Assembly (NCBI GenBank): GCA_016125265.1
Contig: WGMC01000008.1
Location: 1 to 64,000, forward strand
Source: Planctomycetaceae bacterium
GTDB taxonomy: Bacteria > Planctomycetota > UBA1135 > GCA-002686595
Direction of reading: 5' to 3'
Length of the DNA: 64,000 bases
The translations under genes were made by a program, and so were the position numbers. Positions 43,816 through 52,619 of this stretch are shown here, in pieces; position 1 is the stretch's first letter; the number at the start of each line of letters is the position of its first letter. Under the pieces are notes generated by a model that ran no database searches, had not been told where the DNA came from, and was given only the letters and a program-made list of their open reading frames with translations.

Positions 43816-44040
43816 GATCGGGCGGGGCCTGAAAAAAGTGGCTCCGCGCGCCCGCCACGGGCCCTGGGCGGCCCACCGCTCGACGGGGCGCGTTTCCGCC
43901 CCTATCCTGGCTGCCCCCTGGGGAGAGCGCGGGCCCGAGCCCTCGTCCCTGCCCCCGTGGGATTCCAACATCCGAGGCCGCCTCGGACCGCAGCACTCGA
44001 GGCGCCCCGCGCGTCTCCCGGAGCCTTCATCCTTCTCCCC

Positions 44041-45111
44041 ATGCAGATCACCCCGATCCCGACTCCTGGCTACGAGCAGGTCATGCGCTGCCGCGACGAG
44101 GCCACGGGCCTCCACGCGCTCATCGCCGTGCATGACACCACGCTCGGCCCCGCCCTCGGCGGCATGCGCATGCTGCCGTACACCTCGGAAGAGGAAGCGC
44201 TGTTCGACGTGCTGCGCCTCGCCAAGGGCATGACGTACAAGTCGGCGGTTGCGGAGACGGGACTCGGCGGCGGCAAGTCGGTGGTGATCGGCGATCCGGC
44301 TCGGCACAAGAACCCGGCGTTGATGCGCGCCATGGGGCGCTTCGTCGACAGCTTCGGCGGCAAGTACATCACCGCCGAGGACATGAACATCGGCATCTCC
44401 GACCTCGAGGAGTGCCAGAAGGAGACCAAGTACGTCACGGGATTGCGGCGCGAAGCGGGCAGCTCCGGCAACCCCAGCCCGTACACCGCCTATGGCGTCG
44501 TGGTGGGCATGCGGGCCGTTCTGGAGGAGGCCTTCGGTTCTGCGTCGTTCCAGGGGCGCTCCATCCTGATCCAAGGTGTGGGTGCGGTCGGCGGCGACAT
44601 GGCCCGCCAACTGAAGGAACTCGGCGCCAAGGTGGTGGTGTGCGACTTGAACGAGGCGCGCGCCAAGGCCCTTGCCGCCGAGCACGGCTACGAGTTCGTG
44701 CCTGACGCTGGCCACCACAAGATCCAGGTCGACGTGTACGCCCCCTCCGCTCGCGGCGCCGGCGTGAACGACCAGACGCTGCCCGAACTGCGCTGCAAGG
44801 CCATCGCAGGCTGTGCGAACAACGTGCTGCTCGATCCTCGCCACGGGGACGAGTTGAAGGCCCGCGGCATCGTGTACGCCCCGGACTACGTGATCAACGC
44901 GGGCGGCATCATCAACGTGTCGATCGAGGTCCAACCCGGCGGCTACGACGAGAAGAAGTCCCTGGCGAAGATCGAGGGCATCTACGGCAACTTGAAGCGA
45001 GTGTTCGAGATCAGCCGCACCGAGAACATCTCGACGCAGGCCGCGGCCGACCGCCTCGGGGACATTCGCCTCGAACAGGGGCGCAAGCAGCGCGCCGCCG
45101 CGAAGGCCTGA
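44041..45111 (+). CDS. Leucine dehydrogenase-like enzyme (ELFV family)
   Basis: The protein has 356 residues, the size of leucine dehydrogenase. GGMRMLPY, the substrate lysine 67 (MTYKSA) and the catalytic lysine 79 (GGGKSVV) are in place. The Rossmann motif is VGAVGGDMA. C-terminal APDYVINAGGIINVS fits leucine/valine dehydrogenases. It deaminates branched-chain amino acids with NAD+. ATG 44041 fits the family start; the 225-base gap before it shows no certain promoter. A strong terminator follows. Confidence 0.92.
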   Translation: MQITPIPTPGYEQVMRCRDEATGLHALIAVHDTTLGPALGGMRMLPYTSEEEALFDVLRLAKGMTYKSAVAETGLGGGKSVVIGDPARHKNPALMRAMGRFVDSFGGKYITAEDMNIGISDLEECQKETKYVTGLRREAGSSGNPSPYTAYGVVVGMRAVLEEAFGSASFQGRSILIQGVGAVGGDMARQLKELGAKVVVCDLNEARAKALAAEHGYEFVPDAGHHKIQVDVYAPSARGAGVNDQTLPELRCKAIAGCANNVLLDPRHGDELKARGIVYAPDYVINAGGIINVSIEVQPGGYDEKKSLAKIEGIYGNLKRVFEISRTENISTQAAADRLGDIRLEQGRKQRAAAKA

Positions 45112-45137
45112 ACGCTGCGTCGCGGTCGGTCCCCGCG

Positions 45138-45175
45138 CCGCCCCGCTGGAGCAAGGTCTCCCGCGGGGCGGTTTT
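45138..45175 (+). terminator. Rho-independent terminator after the leucine dehydrogenase gene
   Basis: CCGCCCCGC pairs with GCGGGGCGG (perfect 9-bp stem) around a 16-base loop, followed by TTTT. It lies 27 bases after the dehydrogenase stop and 22 bases before the next ATG, so that gene needs either read-through or its own start. Confidence 0.85.
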
Positions 45176-45197
45176 GTTCCCGCAACGCCTCTTGCCC

Positions 45198-45560
45198 ATG
45201 CAACTCCCCGACAGCCTCGCGCTCGCGCGCCTGATCGCGGCCCTCGACCACCTCGAGCAGAAGACCCTGCTCGGGTTCGTGCTGTTGCTCGCCGACAATC
45301 CGACCCGCGCGCGCGACCGGGAGTGGTGCGCCGAACACCTCCTGCAAGCGGCGACCGTCGCCCACGGCATCGATGATGCCCCGAGCCTTGCGGCGCTGCA
45401 GTCCCTGGGCGAATGGCTGCGCGCGCGGGCCGATCTGTTGTTGCCCACGGCCCTCTCCGTGTTCGTGCGCGCCGCCGCCGATCTGCAAGAGAGCGGCGCC
45501 CCGATCACGCAGGAGTCGAAACAGGCCGCGCTGCTCGCCTACTTCGCGACGACACCGTAG
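45198..45560 (+). CDS. Small helical hypothetical protein
   Basis: The protein has 120 residues, all predicted helical and Ala/Leu-rich (LALARLIAALDHLEQKTLLGFVLLLADNP). No signal peptide and no known family. ATG 45198 was preferred to an upstream TTG at 45174, which would lie inside the terminator. The terminator directly before it makes its expression doubtful unless a promoter overlaps the hairpin. Dispersed repeat DNA begins about 60 bases after its stop. Confidence 0.6.
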   Translation: MQLPDSLALARLIAALDHLEQKTLLGFVLLLADNPTRARDREWCAEHLLQAATVAHGIDDAPSLAALQSLGEWLRARADLLLPTALSVFVRAAADLQESGAPITQESKQAALLAYFATTP

Positions 45561-45622
45561 GCCTCGCGCGCATCCGCGCACGCCGCGTCAACATGCGCTG
45601 CGTGCGCTTCGAGGCGCCAACG

Positions 45623-45962
45623 CGATGGGGCGGGCTTTCAGCCCTTGCAGCTATGCCCGCAGAACCTGGGGCGTTGCTCCAGGCTACTATCGGGCGGGGC
45701 GTTGCCCCTTCGCGGCGAGCGCACGTCGCCGCGACACCGATGTCGCCGCGACGCGCATGTCGCCGATATCGCTGTGACGAGGATGCTACTGCGACGAGGA
45801 TGTCGCTGTGACGAGGATGTCGCTGTAACGGTGTGTTGCTGTAACGGTGTGTTGCCCGGCGCCGAAGGCGCTCCGAAGCGCCGAAGGCGCGCCCGATAGT
45901 AGCCTGGGGCAACGCCCCAGGTTCTTGGGGTCGCGGAGCCAAGGGCTGAAAGCCCGCTCCAT
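45623..45962. repeat. Inverted pair of three-hairpin elements around simple repeats
   Basis: Copy 2 (45623-45711, minus orientation) and copy 3 (45890-45962, plus orientation) of the element at 245-333 face each other. Copy 3 lacks the first hairpin. Between them are short tandem repeats: GACGAGGATGTCGCTGT (17 bp) about three times, then a 15-16-bp unit with AACGGTGTGTTGC twice, then GCGCCGAAGGCGC-type inverted repeats. The arms could form a long cruciform. There is no gene in 45561-46003. Confidence 0.9.
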
Positions 45963-46003
45963 GGCGCGCGCCGACTCTGGCGCCCGCGAAGGCAGGCCGC
46001 CGC

Positions 46004-47134
46004 CTACAACTTGTCTTCGGGGGGCTGTGCTTCCGCCGCGGCGTCGGCCGCGGCCTGCACCGCGTCGGCCCGGTCCTGGACCAGTTGTTGGTTCGCCGCG
46101 GCCCGTTGGGCCTGACGCGTTTGCTGGAGCTTGTGCGCGTACTCGCGCATGTTCTCGACCGTGTCGCTCTCGTCCACGATCTCGACACCCAACAACGTCT
46201 CGAGGATGTCCTCGAGGGTGATCACCCCGTCCGTGCCGCCATACTCGTCGACGACGAGCAACAGGTGCTCGCGCTTCGAGAGCAACATCTCGAGCGCCTT
46301 CGAGGCCCTGGCACTGGGCGGAATCGCCTGGATCGGACGCGCCAGATCGCGGAACCGAACCGTGCGTTGGCCGCTGCGAAACCCCTGCAGGATCACCATG
46401 CGGTGCACCAGGCCGATCACTTGATCGATATCGCCGTTGTTCGTCACCGGCAGGCGCGCAAAAGGTGTCTCGCGCTCGCGGTGGGCGAACTCGAGCAACG
46501 TCATGTCCGCGTCCACACACTGCACCGCGGGGCGCGGCGTCATGATGTCCGACACGCGGATGTCGCGCAGGGCGAGCAAGTTCCGGATGGTGCGCGCCTC
46601 GGCACTGGAGAGCTGCCCGCCGAGCTTGCCCATGTCCGCCATCGCGGCGACCTCCTCCCGGCCCACCTTCACGTGGGCTCCGCCGCCTCCCAGAAGTCGC
46701 GACAGCCTCTCGGCCAACCACACCAAGGGAAACAGACCGAAGATCAGGGCCTGGATGGTGCGCGCGCTGAACCCCATCAGGTTCTGCGCCTTGAGGCTGC
46801 CCAGCGTCTTCGGGATGATCTCGGTGAAGAACAGGATCGTCAGCGTCAGAACGCCGCTCGCCACGCCCAACCACTTGTCGCCCCAGATCGCCGCCACCTG
46901 CGCGCCCACGCCGGCCGCGCCAACGGTGTGCGCGACCGTGTTCAAGGTCAGGATCGCCGCCAGCGCCCTATCCGGCGCCGACTTGTAGCGGTGCATGATG
47001 GCCGCGGCCCGCGAACCCTTCTCGAGCTGCGCGGAGACGTAGGCCGGCGATACCGAGAGCAGCGAGGCCTCCAGCAAACTGCACAGGAACGAGACCGTGT
47101 GCGAGAGGGCCAAGTAGGCGAAGAGCAGTTCCAT
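46004..47134 (-). CDS. CNNM/CorC-type transporter (DUF21 plus CBS pair)
   Basis: The protein has 376 residues. A DUF21 membrane domain (about 1-150, three to four segments, with FFTEIIPKTLGSLKAQ) is followed by two CBS domains (VSDIMTPRPAVQCVDADMTLLEFA; LVVDEYGGTDGVITLEDILETLLG). The usual CorC_HlyC end domain is missing and replaced by a Gln/Ala-rich helix. Members are linked to magnesium or cobalt export. ATG 47134 was chosen over a GTG at 47143. It follows the HEAT protein gene by 37 bases on the same strand. Confidence 0.88.
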   Translation of the reverse strand: MELLFAYLALSHTVSFLCSLLEASLLSVSPAYVSAQLEKGSRAAAIMHRYKSAPDRALAAILTLNTVAHTVGAAGVGAQVAAIWGDKWLGVASGVLTLTILFFTEIIPKTLGSLKAQNLMGFSARTIQALIFGLFPLVWLAERLSRLLGGGGAHVKVGREEVAAMADMGKLGGQLSSAEARTIRNLLALRDIRVSDIMTPRPAVQCVDADMTLLEFAHRERETPFARLPVTNNGDIDQVIGLVHRMVILQGFRSGQRTVRFRDLARPIQAIPPSARASKALEMLLSKREHLLLVVDEYGGTDGVITLEDILETLLGVEIVDESDTVENMREYAHKLQQTRQAQRAAANQQLVQDRADAVQAAADAAAEAQPPEDKL

Positions 47135-47171
47135 GGGGCCCACGGAGGTTGGCCGAGCGGCACCCCCCGCG

Positions 47172-49487
47172 TCAATCCCCGGCCAAACGGCGCAGGCGGA
47201 CGAAGTTGGTGATCAGTCGGAACACCGAGAGGTCAGGCACGGCGTTGGCGGCCTTCGGCGTGGTCTCCCAGAACTCCTCGTCGCGGGTCTTGCGCAGGTC
47301 CGCGTAGGTGTACCCCATGTGATCGACTGCGTAGGCCTGGCGCTCCTCGGGTTTCTTGAGGCCCAGGGCCAGCTCCAGCCCCTGCACGTCGAAATGGTTG
47401 ACGGAGTCCAGCACCATGCCGTGTCCGACCCGGAACCAGGCGGCCAGCTCGCCGCCGCCCCAGCGTTCGGCGGCCTCGGGGCTGTCGACCAACACCTCCA
47501 CCCGTTCCGGGGCGAGCACGTCGATCAGATAGGCCCCTTGCAGTTCGTAGATGGGCACCGCACCTTCGACGAACACACCTTCGAGGTAGGGGCTGCCCGG
47601 CGCCGCGGCGAACGCGCGCACGCTGTCGACCACCTCGTCCTTCGTCACGAGTCGGCGCACGTCGCCCGGCGCGATGCGCGCGATCGTCTCCTCGACGGCC
47701 CAACAGGATCCGAAGAGGTACCCACCCGCGTGCAGGAAGAACGCGAGGATCTCCGCGTCCGCCGGTTGGATCTCGCCGGTGCAGTTCGCCACGAAGACAC
47801 CGCGCGGATCGGGGCCGTCGGTGCGCACACGTCCGGCCTGGCTGAGGCGGTGTTGCAGGTTCAACTGTTCGAGCAGGTCCTGCACGTGGTCGCCGCGACT
47901 TTCGAGCACGAGCACGTCGAGACCGCGGTACACCGCCTCGGGCGGCGCGCTGGCGTAGCCGTAGCGCTTCTCGCGCTCTTCGCGTTCGGCCATGTCGACG
48001 AGCGCCACGCGACTGCCGTTGGCGGCCCACCACGTGCGCCAGGGTTCCACCTCGGCAGGCAGCGTCTGGTTCGTCGCGGCGATCAACCAAACGTGGGCGA
48101 GGCGCCGGATCAAGGCCTCGGGATCGACCAGGGAGTCGATCACCTGCGGCACTGCATCGGCGCGGTAGAGCTGCGCCAATCCGACGACCGCCGCCGCACG
48201 CGCGCGCCAGTCCTCGGTGGCTTCGCGGCGCTGCTTTTCGAGCGGAACCTGCGCCGAGGCGAGTCGTGTCTTGCCCAGGGACACCGCGGCGGCGACACGC
48301 ACGCGCCAATCGGGATGGCCGAGTTCCTTGATCAGCGGCTCGACGGCGCCTTCGAGCCCGCGGCGTCCGAGTTGCACCACGAGGTCTTCGCGCGCGAGCG
48401 CGTCCTTCTCGGCCCCGAGTCGCGCCAGCGTGAACTCGAGCGAGTCGACGCCGTCTTCCCCCGAGAGCGCAAACGCGGCGGCGGTGGCCGCCCGGCGCAC
48501 ACGCACGTCGCCGTCCGCGAGCGCGAGCGCACGGGCTTGGTCGCGGGCCGCCTCGCCCGGCAGGGACGGCAACACGGCGGCAGCCTGGGCACGAACGGCG
48601 GAACTCTGGTGTTGCAGAGCGGGCGAAAGGGACGCCAGCAAGTCCTTCGAGTCGCTCCAACCCTGCCCCGCCAACTCCCTCAAGAGCCGCGCGCCCCGTG
48701 CCGCAATGGATTCCTTCGCCCCGTGCAACCTCCGCAGCAGTGCGCCCGAATCACCGTGGCGCTTCTCGGTCGGTTCCAACTTCGATAGGCACGCGGTGAT
48801 CGCGCGCCGCAGGCGCCGCTCGACCACCGGATCGAGGGTGTCGCGTTCGAACTGCGCGATGAGCGGCGCGAGCAAGCTCTCCTCCGCCGTCGTCGCCGCC
48901 GCTTCGGCCGCCGCGGCGCGCACCATCAGGTAATCCGACTCGAGCAACTCCTTCAGGACTTCGGCGCGTTCGGCTCCTGCGACCGCGAGAAGCGCGGCCG
49001 CACCGGCGGCGCGCAGGCGGCCGTCCTTCTCCTTCAGCATGGACTCAAGCGCGCGCGGGTTGAGCTTCGCTTCCGCGCTGGCCGACGGTGCCACGATGGC
49101 GAGCGCCTCGGCCGCGACGAGCGCCGTCTTGCCGCGCGCCTTGCCGAGCAAACTCTCCGCGGCCTTGTCCGCGTCCAACTTCGCCGCGCTGTGCGCCGCG
49201 GCCGCACGCACGCGCCGCACGGGTCCCTCGAGGGCCAGATCGACCGCATCGTCGACTTGGTCCGCGGTCCCGATCTCGCCGAGCCGCTTGGCCGCGCGCT
49301 CGACGACCTCCCAATCGTCGTCCTTGAACAACTTGACCAGAAGCTTCCCACCCGCTCCGCGCTCACCCGCCTCGACCTGGTCCACGGCCGCGAGCCGCTC
49401 CAGGGGATCCTTGGATTTGAGGCCGTCCTGGGGCAGAAACGCCGCCATCGATACGAGCAGAAGGAGCGCGGCGAGGGAGATCTTCAT
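47172..49487 (-). CDS. Secreted HEAT-repeat protein with a DUF4159-like end domain
   Basis: The protein has 771 residues with a signal peptide (ISLAALLLLVSMAAFLP). Residues 25 to about 510 are HEAT/PBS-lyase-like helical repeats (VRRVRAAAAHSAAKLDAD, RVRVAAAVSLGKTRL). The last 230 residues look like a DUF4159/glutamine-amidotransferase-like domain (VFVANCTGEIQPADAEILAFFLHAGGYL, then GSCWAVEE). Such fusions probably bind partners in the periplasm. ATG 49487 starts the signal peptide. The stretch 49488-49704 shows nothing. Confidence 0.8.
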   Translation of the reverse strand: MKISLAALLLLVSMAAFLPQDGLKSKDPLERLAAVDQVEAGERGAGGKLLVKLFKDDDWEVVERAAKRLGEIGTADQVDDAVDLALEGPVRRVRAAAAHSAAKLDADKAAESLLGKARGKTALVAAEALAIVAPSASAEAKLNPRALESMLKEKDGRLRAAGAAALLAVAGAERAEVLKELLESDYLMVRAAAAEAAATTAEESLLAPLIAQFERDTLDPVVERRLRRAITACLSKLEPTEKRHGDSGALLRRLHGAKESIAARGARLLRELAGQGWSDSKDLLASLSPALQHQSSAVRAQAAAVLPSLPGEAARDQARALALADGDVRVRRAATAAAFALSGEDGVDSLEFTLARLGAEKDALAREDLVVQLGRRGLEGAVEPLIKELGHPDWRVRVAAAVSLGKTRLASAQVPLEKQRREATEDWRARAAAVVGLAQLYRADAVPQVIDSLVDPEALIRRLAHVWLIAATNQTLPAEVEPWRTWWAANGSRVALVDMAEREEREKRYGYASAPPEAVYRGLDVLVLESRGDHVQDLLEQLNLQHRLSQAGRVRTDGPDPRGVFVANCTGEIQPADAEILAFFLHAGGYLFGSCWAVEETIARIAPGDVRRLVTKDEVVDSVRAFAAAPGSPYLEGVFVEGAVPIYELQGAYLIDVLAPERVEVLVDSPEAAERWGGGELAAWFRVGHGMVLDSVNHFDVQGLELALGLKKPEERQAYAVDHMGYTYADLRKTRDEEFWETTPKAANAVPDLSVFRLITNFVRLRRLAGD

Positions 49488-49704
49488 CGCAGGGGCTGGC
49501 GTCGGGGTTCGGGGGCAGCCTGTGCCGCCCCGCGGAGGACCAAGACGCCACTTTAGGCCAACAGCCGCCCAACGCAGCCCGGGTTCGCGCGGGATGCCCC
49601 ACCGATCCCCCCGCGATGCCCGCGGGGGTCCCACGACCCCGGCGGTGCCGATGCTTCTTGGCCCCGATTCGGCCGGCCCGCGACGCGGCGGGCCCTCGAC
49701 CGAC

Positions 49705-50631
49705 CTACTGCTTGCGCAGGAAGGCCACGAGGTCGCGCTCAAGCTCGGCCAAGCCGTACTCCGGCACCGTGAGGCACCGGTAGACGATCTGCGCGAGGGC
49801 CTCGGGCGTGTTGGGGTTCAACTCGCGCGGGGGCGCGTAGGAAAGGAAGTAGGAAAGCGACAGGCGCTCGACCTCGCCGCCCTGTTCGCGGCCCGCGTAC
49901 TGCCAGGGCACGTCGTCGAAGGGCAGGGTGCCCGTCAAGATCTCATAGAGCATCACGCCGATGCCCATCACGTCGGCCTTCGGCGACTGCAGGAGCAGCG
50001 GGTTGTAGTGCGGCGTGGTGGTGATCAAACCGCGTTCGGGGTCGCGCAGGGCCGGGTCGATCATCACGACCGATCCCGACGGCTTGACCAGGATGTTTTC
50101 GGGCTTCAGATCGCCGTGGTAGTTCATCGGGCCGGTGCGGCCCAGGCGCTCCAGGGCGCGCACGATCGACAGGAACCAGTTCAGACGGATCCCTTCGAGC
50201 GCGCGGATCTTCTCGCGCAGCGTTTTGCCGCGCACGTGGTCCAGGGCGAGCACCGGGCGGCCCTCGTGTTCGAAGACCTCGCGCAGGCGCACCAGGTTCT
50301 GGCTCTTGGCGCGGGCGAGAAGGCGCGCCTCCTGGCGCATCAGCTCGTCGATTTCGTGCAGGTCCAGGAAGTCGATGCGCACGCCGTCGCCGCGGAAGAA
50401 CACCGCCTCACCGGGGGTCTCGTCGGGGCTGATCCAGTCGGGCGAGCGTCGGCTCGTGACCTCGAGGCAGCGCGTGATGTAGCGCCCGCCGCCAGCCAAG
50501 TCTCCGACTTTGAGGGCCACCTTGTGGCCCTTTTGGTCTTCTGCGGCGTACACGCAGGCGAAACCGCCTCGACCGAGGAATTCCGTGACGCGGTAGGTGC
50601 CGAGGTGCTCGCCGGCTTCGAGGCGGATCAT
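49705..50631 (-). CDS. Serine/threonine protein kinase
   Basis: The protein has 308 residues and a single Hanks-type kinase domain with no membrane segment. The Gly loop is LGRGGFACVYA, the ATP lysine is in VALKVGD, the catalytic loop is HGDLKPENI (HRD changed to HGD, Asp kept), and the DFG site reads IDPA (Asp kept). GIGVMLYEILTGTLPF follows. An insert of about 60 residues lies between the lysine and helix C. It is probably active. ATG 50631 starts just before the domain. The divergent gap 50632-50968 shows no certain promoter. Confidence 0.9.
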   Translation of the reverse strand: MIRLEAGEHLGTYRVTEFLGRGGFACVYAAEDQKGHKVALKVGDLAGGGRYITRCLEVTSRRSPDWISPDETPGEAVFFRGDGVRIDFLDLHEIDELMRQEARLLARAKSQNLVRLREVFEHEGRPVLALDHVRGKTLREKIRALEGIRLNWFLSIVRALERLGRTGPMNYHGDLKPENILVKPSGSVVMIDPALRDPERGLITTTPHYNPLLLQSPKADVMGIGVMLYEILTGTLPFDDVPWQYAGREQGGEVERLSLSYFLSYAPPRELNPNTPEALAQIVYRCLTVPEYGLAELERDLVAFLRKQ

Positions 50632-50968
50632 GGTGGGGCAGGATCGGGGTCGTGGGAACGGTTCAGGTCCGCCCCGTGGGGAGGAGCGCACCCAACCCCC
50701 CCTCTTTCGTGCCCGACCCCGGCGAAAGTGAAGTGCCGTTCCGCCGTCCCGCCGAAGCCCACCGGGTTCGTCCCGCCTGGGACCCGCGGCCGGGTCCGTG
50801 GGGGCGCGGGGCCGCTCCCCCCGGTTTTGCCAGGTGCGGTAAGCTTCGGCTCGGTGTTCCCTTCCGCCTTTCCGGCGGGCGGATCCTGCGTTCGGGAGTG
50901 CTTTCAGTTCCCCGGGCCCGTGGGTCCAAGCCGCGGGGCGGGCTCCGTGACCCCCAATATCGCTGCCC

Positions 50969-52534
50969 ATGCTCGCCAACCGCCCCTGCCTGCGGTCCTT
51001 TTCCCTCCTCGCAACCCTCGCGCTGCTTCTGCTCTTGAGCGGCCTCGGCCGCGCGGGCACACCTCCCGCGAGTGTGCTCTACGTCGACGCCGCGCTCGGT
51101 GCGGACGTCTCCGGCGGGGGAGCGCCGGGCGCCCCCCTGCGCACGATCGGCTTCGCGCTCTCCCAATCCACCGGCTTGGCCAAGCCCGTGGAGGTGCGCG
51201 TGGCCGCGGGCGTGCACGACGCCGCCCTCGGCGAGGTGTTCCCGCTCTTCGTGCCGGCGCGCGTGCGGATCGTCGGAGCCGGCGTCGGCAAGACGGTGGT
51301 CGCGGCCGCGTCCGCAACCGGTGCCTTCCAGTTCGACGCGTCGGGGACGGGCGGGCTGCCCTACACCGCCGATGCGGGTCTCGCGCGCCTCACGTTGACC
51401 GGTCTGGGAACGGGTGTGGAGGTGCAAACATTGTCCTCGCCCGCAGCGCGCCCCGAACTGCGCGAGCTCGAGTTGATCGGCTTCGAGACCGGCATCTACG
51501 TCCTCGGCTGGAGCTCGCCGGCCGAACCCAGCCTGTCCGACCTTTTCTTCGATGCGTGCGGGACCGGCATCGACCTTCGCAATCTCAACACTCCCCAGAG
51601 CTGGAATCTGTCGGACGCGCGCTTCCAAAACTGCGGCATCGGACTCCGCGCGAGTGCTTCCGGCACGCCCTTCGCGAACACCGACACGGTGGCGAACCGC
51701 TGCCAGTTCGAGGGGTGTGACCTGGCGGTGTATGCCACGGGCAGTCGCCCCGCCACGATCGAGCTGTTGGACTCGGCGATCCTCGGGGGCGGCGATGGCT
51801 GCTCCGCCTTCGGATCCTTTCCCGCGTCGGCCACCATCCGATTGACCCGTTGCACCGTGGCCGGAAACCAACGCGGCCTCCTGGGCAGCACCGTGGGCCT
51901 GGGCCGGTTCTCCCTCGACCACACGATCGTCTGGGACAACGCCGTGGGCTACGCGTTCACCGGCCCGTTCCCGGAGCAGGAAATGCAGGCCGTGTGGTCG
52001 AACCTGCAGCCCAACTGGCCCGGCGCGTTCGACGCCAGCAACTTCGAACTCGCGCCCCTCTTCGTCGATCCCCAGGGACTCGACTACCGCCTCTCCGCGC
52101 TGTCGCCGCTGGTGGACCTGGGGAGCCCCACGGCCCCGCAAGTAGGCATCGACCTCGACATCCAGCCGCGCCTTGTGGACGGCGACGGCGATCTCATCGT
52201 CCGGCTGGACATCGGAGCCTACGAGTACAACCCGGTGGGCCTGGCGGTCTCCGGCAACGCCGTGCTCGGCGGAGTTCTCGACGTCGACGTGACTAGCCCC
52301 GTCGGTTGGCTCGAGTTGGTCTTCGCCGGCTTCGCACCCGCCGACATCCCGCTCGGCGGTCTGGGCTCGCTACTGTTGGATCCGGTCGGACTGACGATGC
52401 TGCCGCAGGGCGCTTTGCTAGTGCCCAACCAGCCCGCGCTCCTCGGCCTCGAGCTCTATCTGCAAGCGGCCGGAATCGAAACCGCCACCACCGCGGGCGC
52501 GACGAGCCGCCGCGTGCGGTTCGAACTGCGCTGA
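50969..52534 (+). CDS. Secreted right-handed beta-helix protein
   Basis: The protein has 521 residues with a signal peptide (LLATLALLLLLSGLGRA). The beginning (VLYVDAALGADVSGGG, APLRTIGFAL) is the DUF1565-type entry to a parallel beta-helix. A solenoid follows, with ladders such as LRELELIGFETGIYVLG. A C-terminal Ig-like domain ends in LGLELYLQAAGIE. Such proteins bind or cleave polysaccharides outside the cell. It is a single gene. Confidence 0.83.
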   Translation: MLANRPCLRSFSLLATLALLLLLSGLGRAGTPPASVLYVDAALGADVSGGGAPGAPLRTIGFALSQSTGLAKPVEVRVAAGVHDAALGEVFPLFVPARVRIVGAGVGKTVVAAASATGAFQFDASGTGGLPYTADAGLARLTLTGLGTGVEVQTLSSPAARPELRELELIGFETGIYVLGWSSPAEPSLSDLFFDACGTGIDLRNLNTPQSWNLSDARFQNCGIGLRASASGTPFANTDTVANRCQFEGCDLAVYATGSRPATIELLDSAILGGGDGCSAFGSFPASATIRLTRCTVAGNQRGLLGSTVGLGRFSLDHTIVWDNAVGYAFTGPFPEQEMQAVWSNLQPNWPGAFDASNFELAPLFVDPQGLDYRLSALSPLVDLGSPTAPQVGIDLDIQPRLVDGDGDLIVRLDIGAYEYNPVGLAVSGNAVLGGVLDVDVTSPVGWLELVFAGFAPADIPLGGLGSLLLDPVGLTMLPQGALLVPNQPALLGLELYLQAAGIETATTAGATSRRVRFELR

Positions 52535-52619
52535 CCGGCGGTTCTCACTCGGTTCCGGATCGGTTCGCGATCCACGGCGGACCGGAACGGGCGGCGGGCC
52601 GGACCGGCAGAATGTCAGG

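Noticed and set aside
40969-44934. Minus-strand open frame of 1321 codons
   Set aside because: It is antisense to topA and the leucine dehydrogenase gene, both of which carry intact catalytic motifs. The frame is open only because GC-rich codons leave few stops on the other strand.
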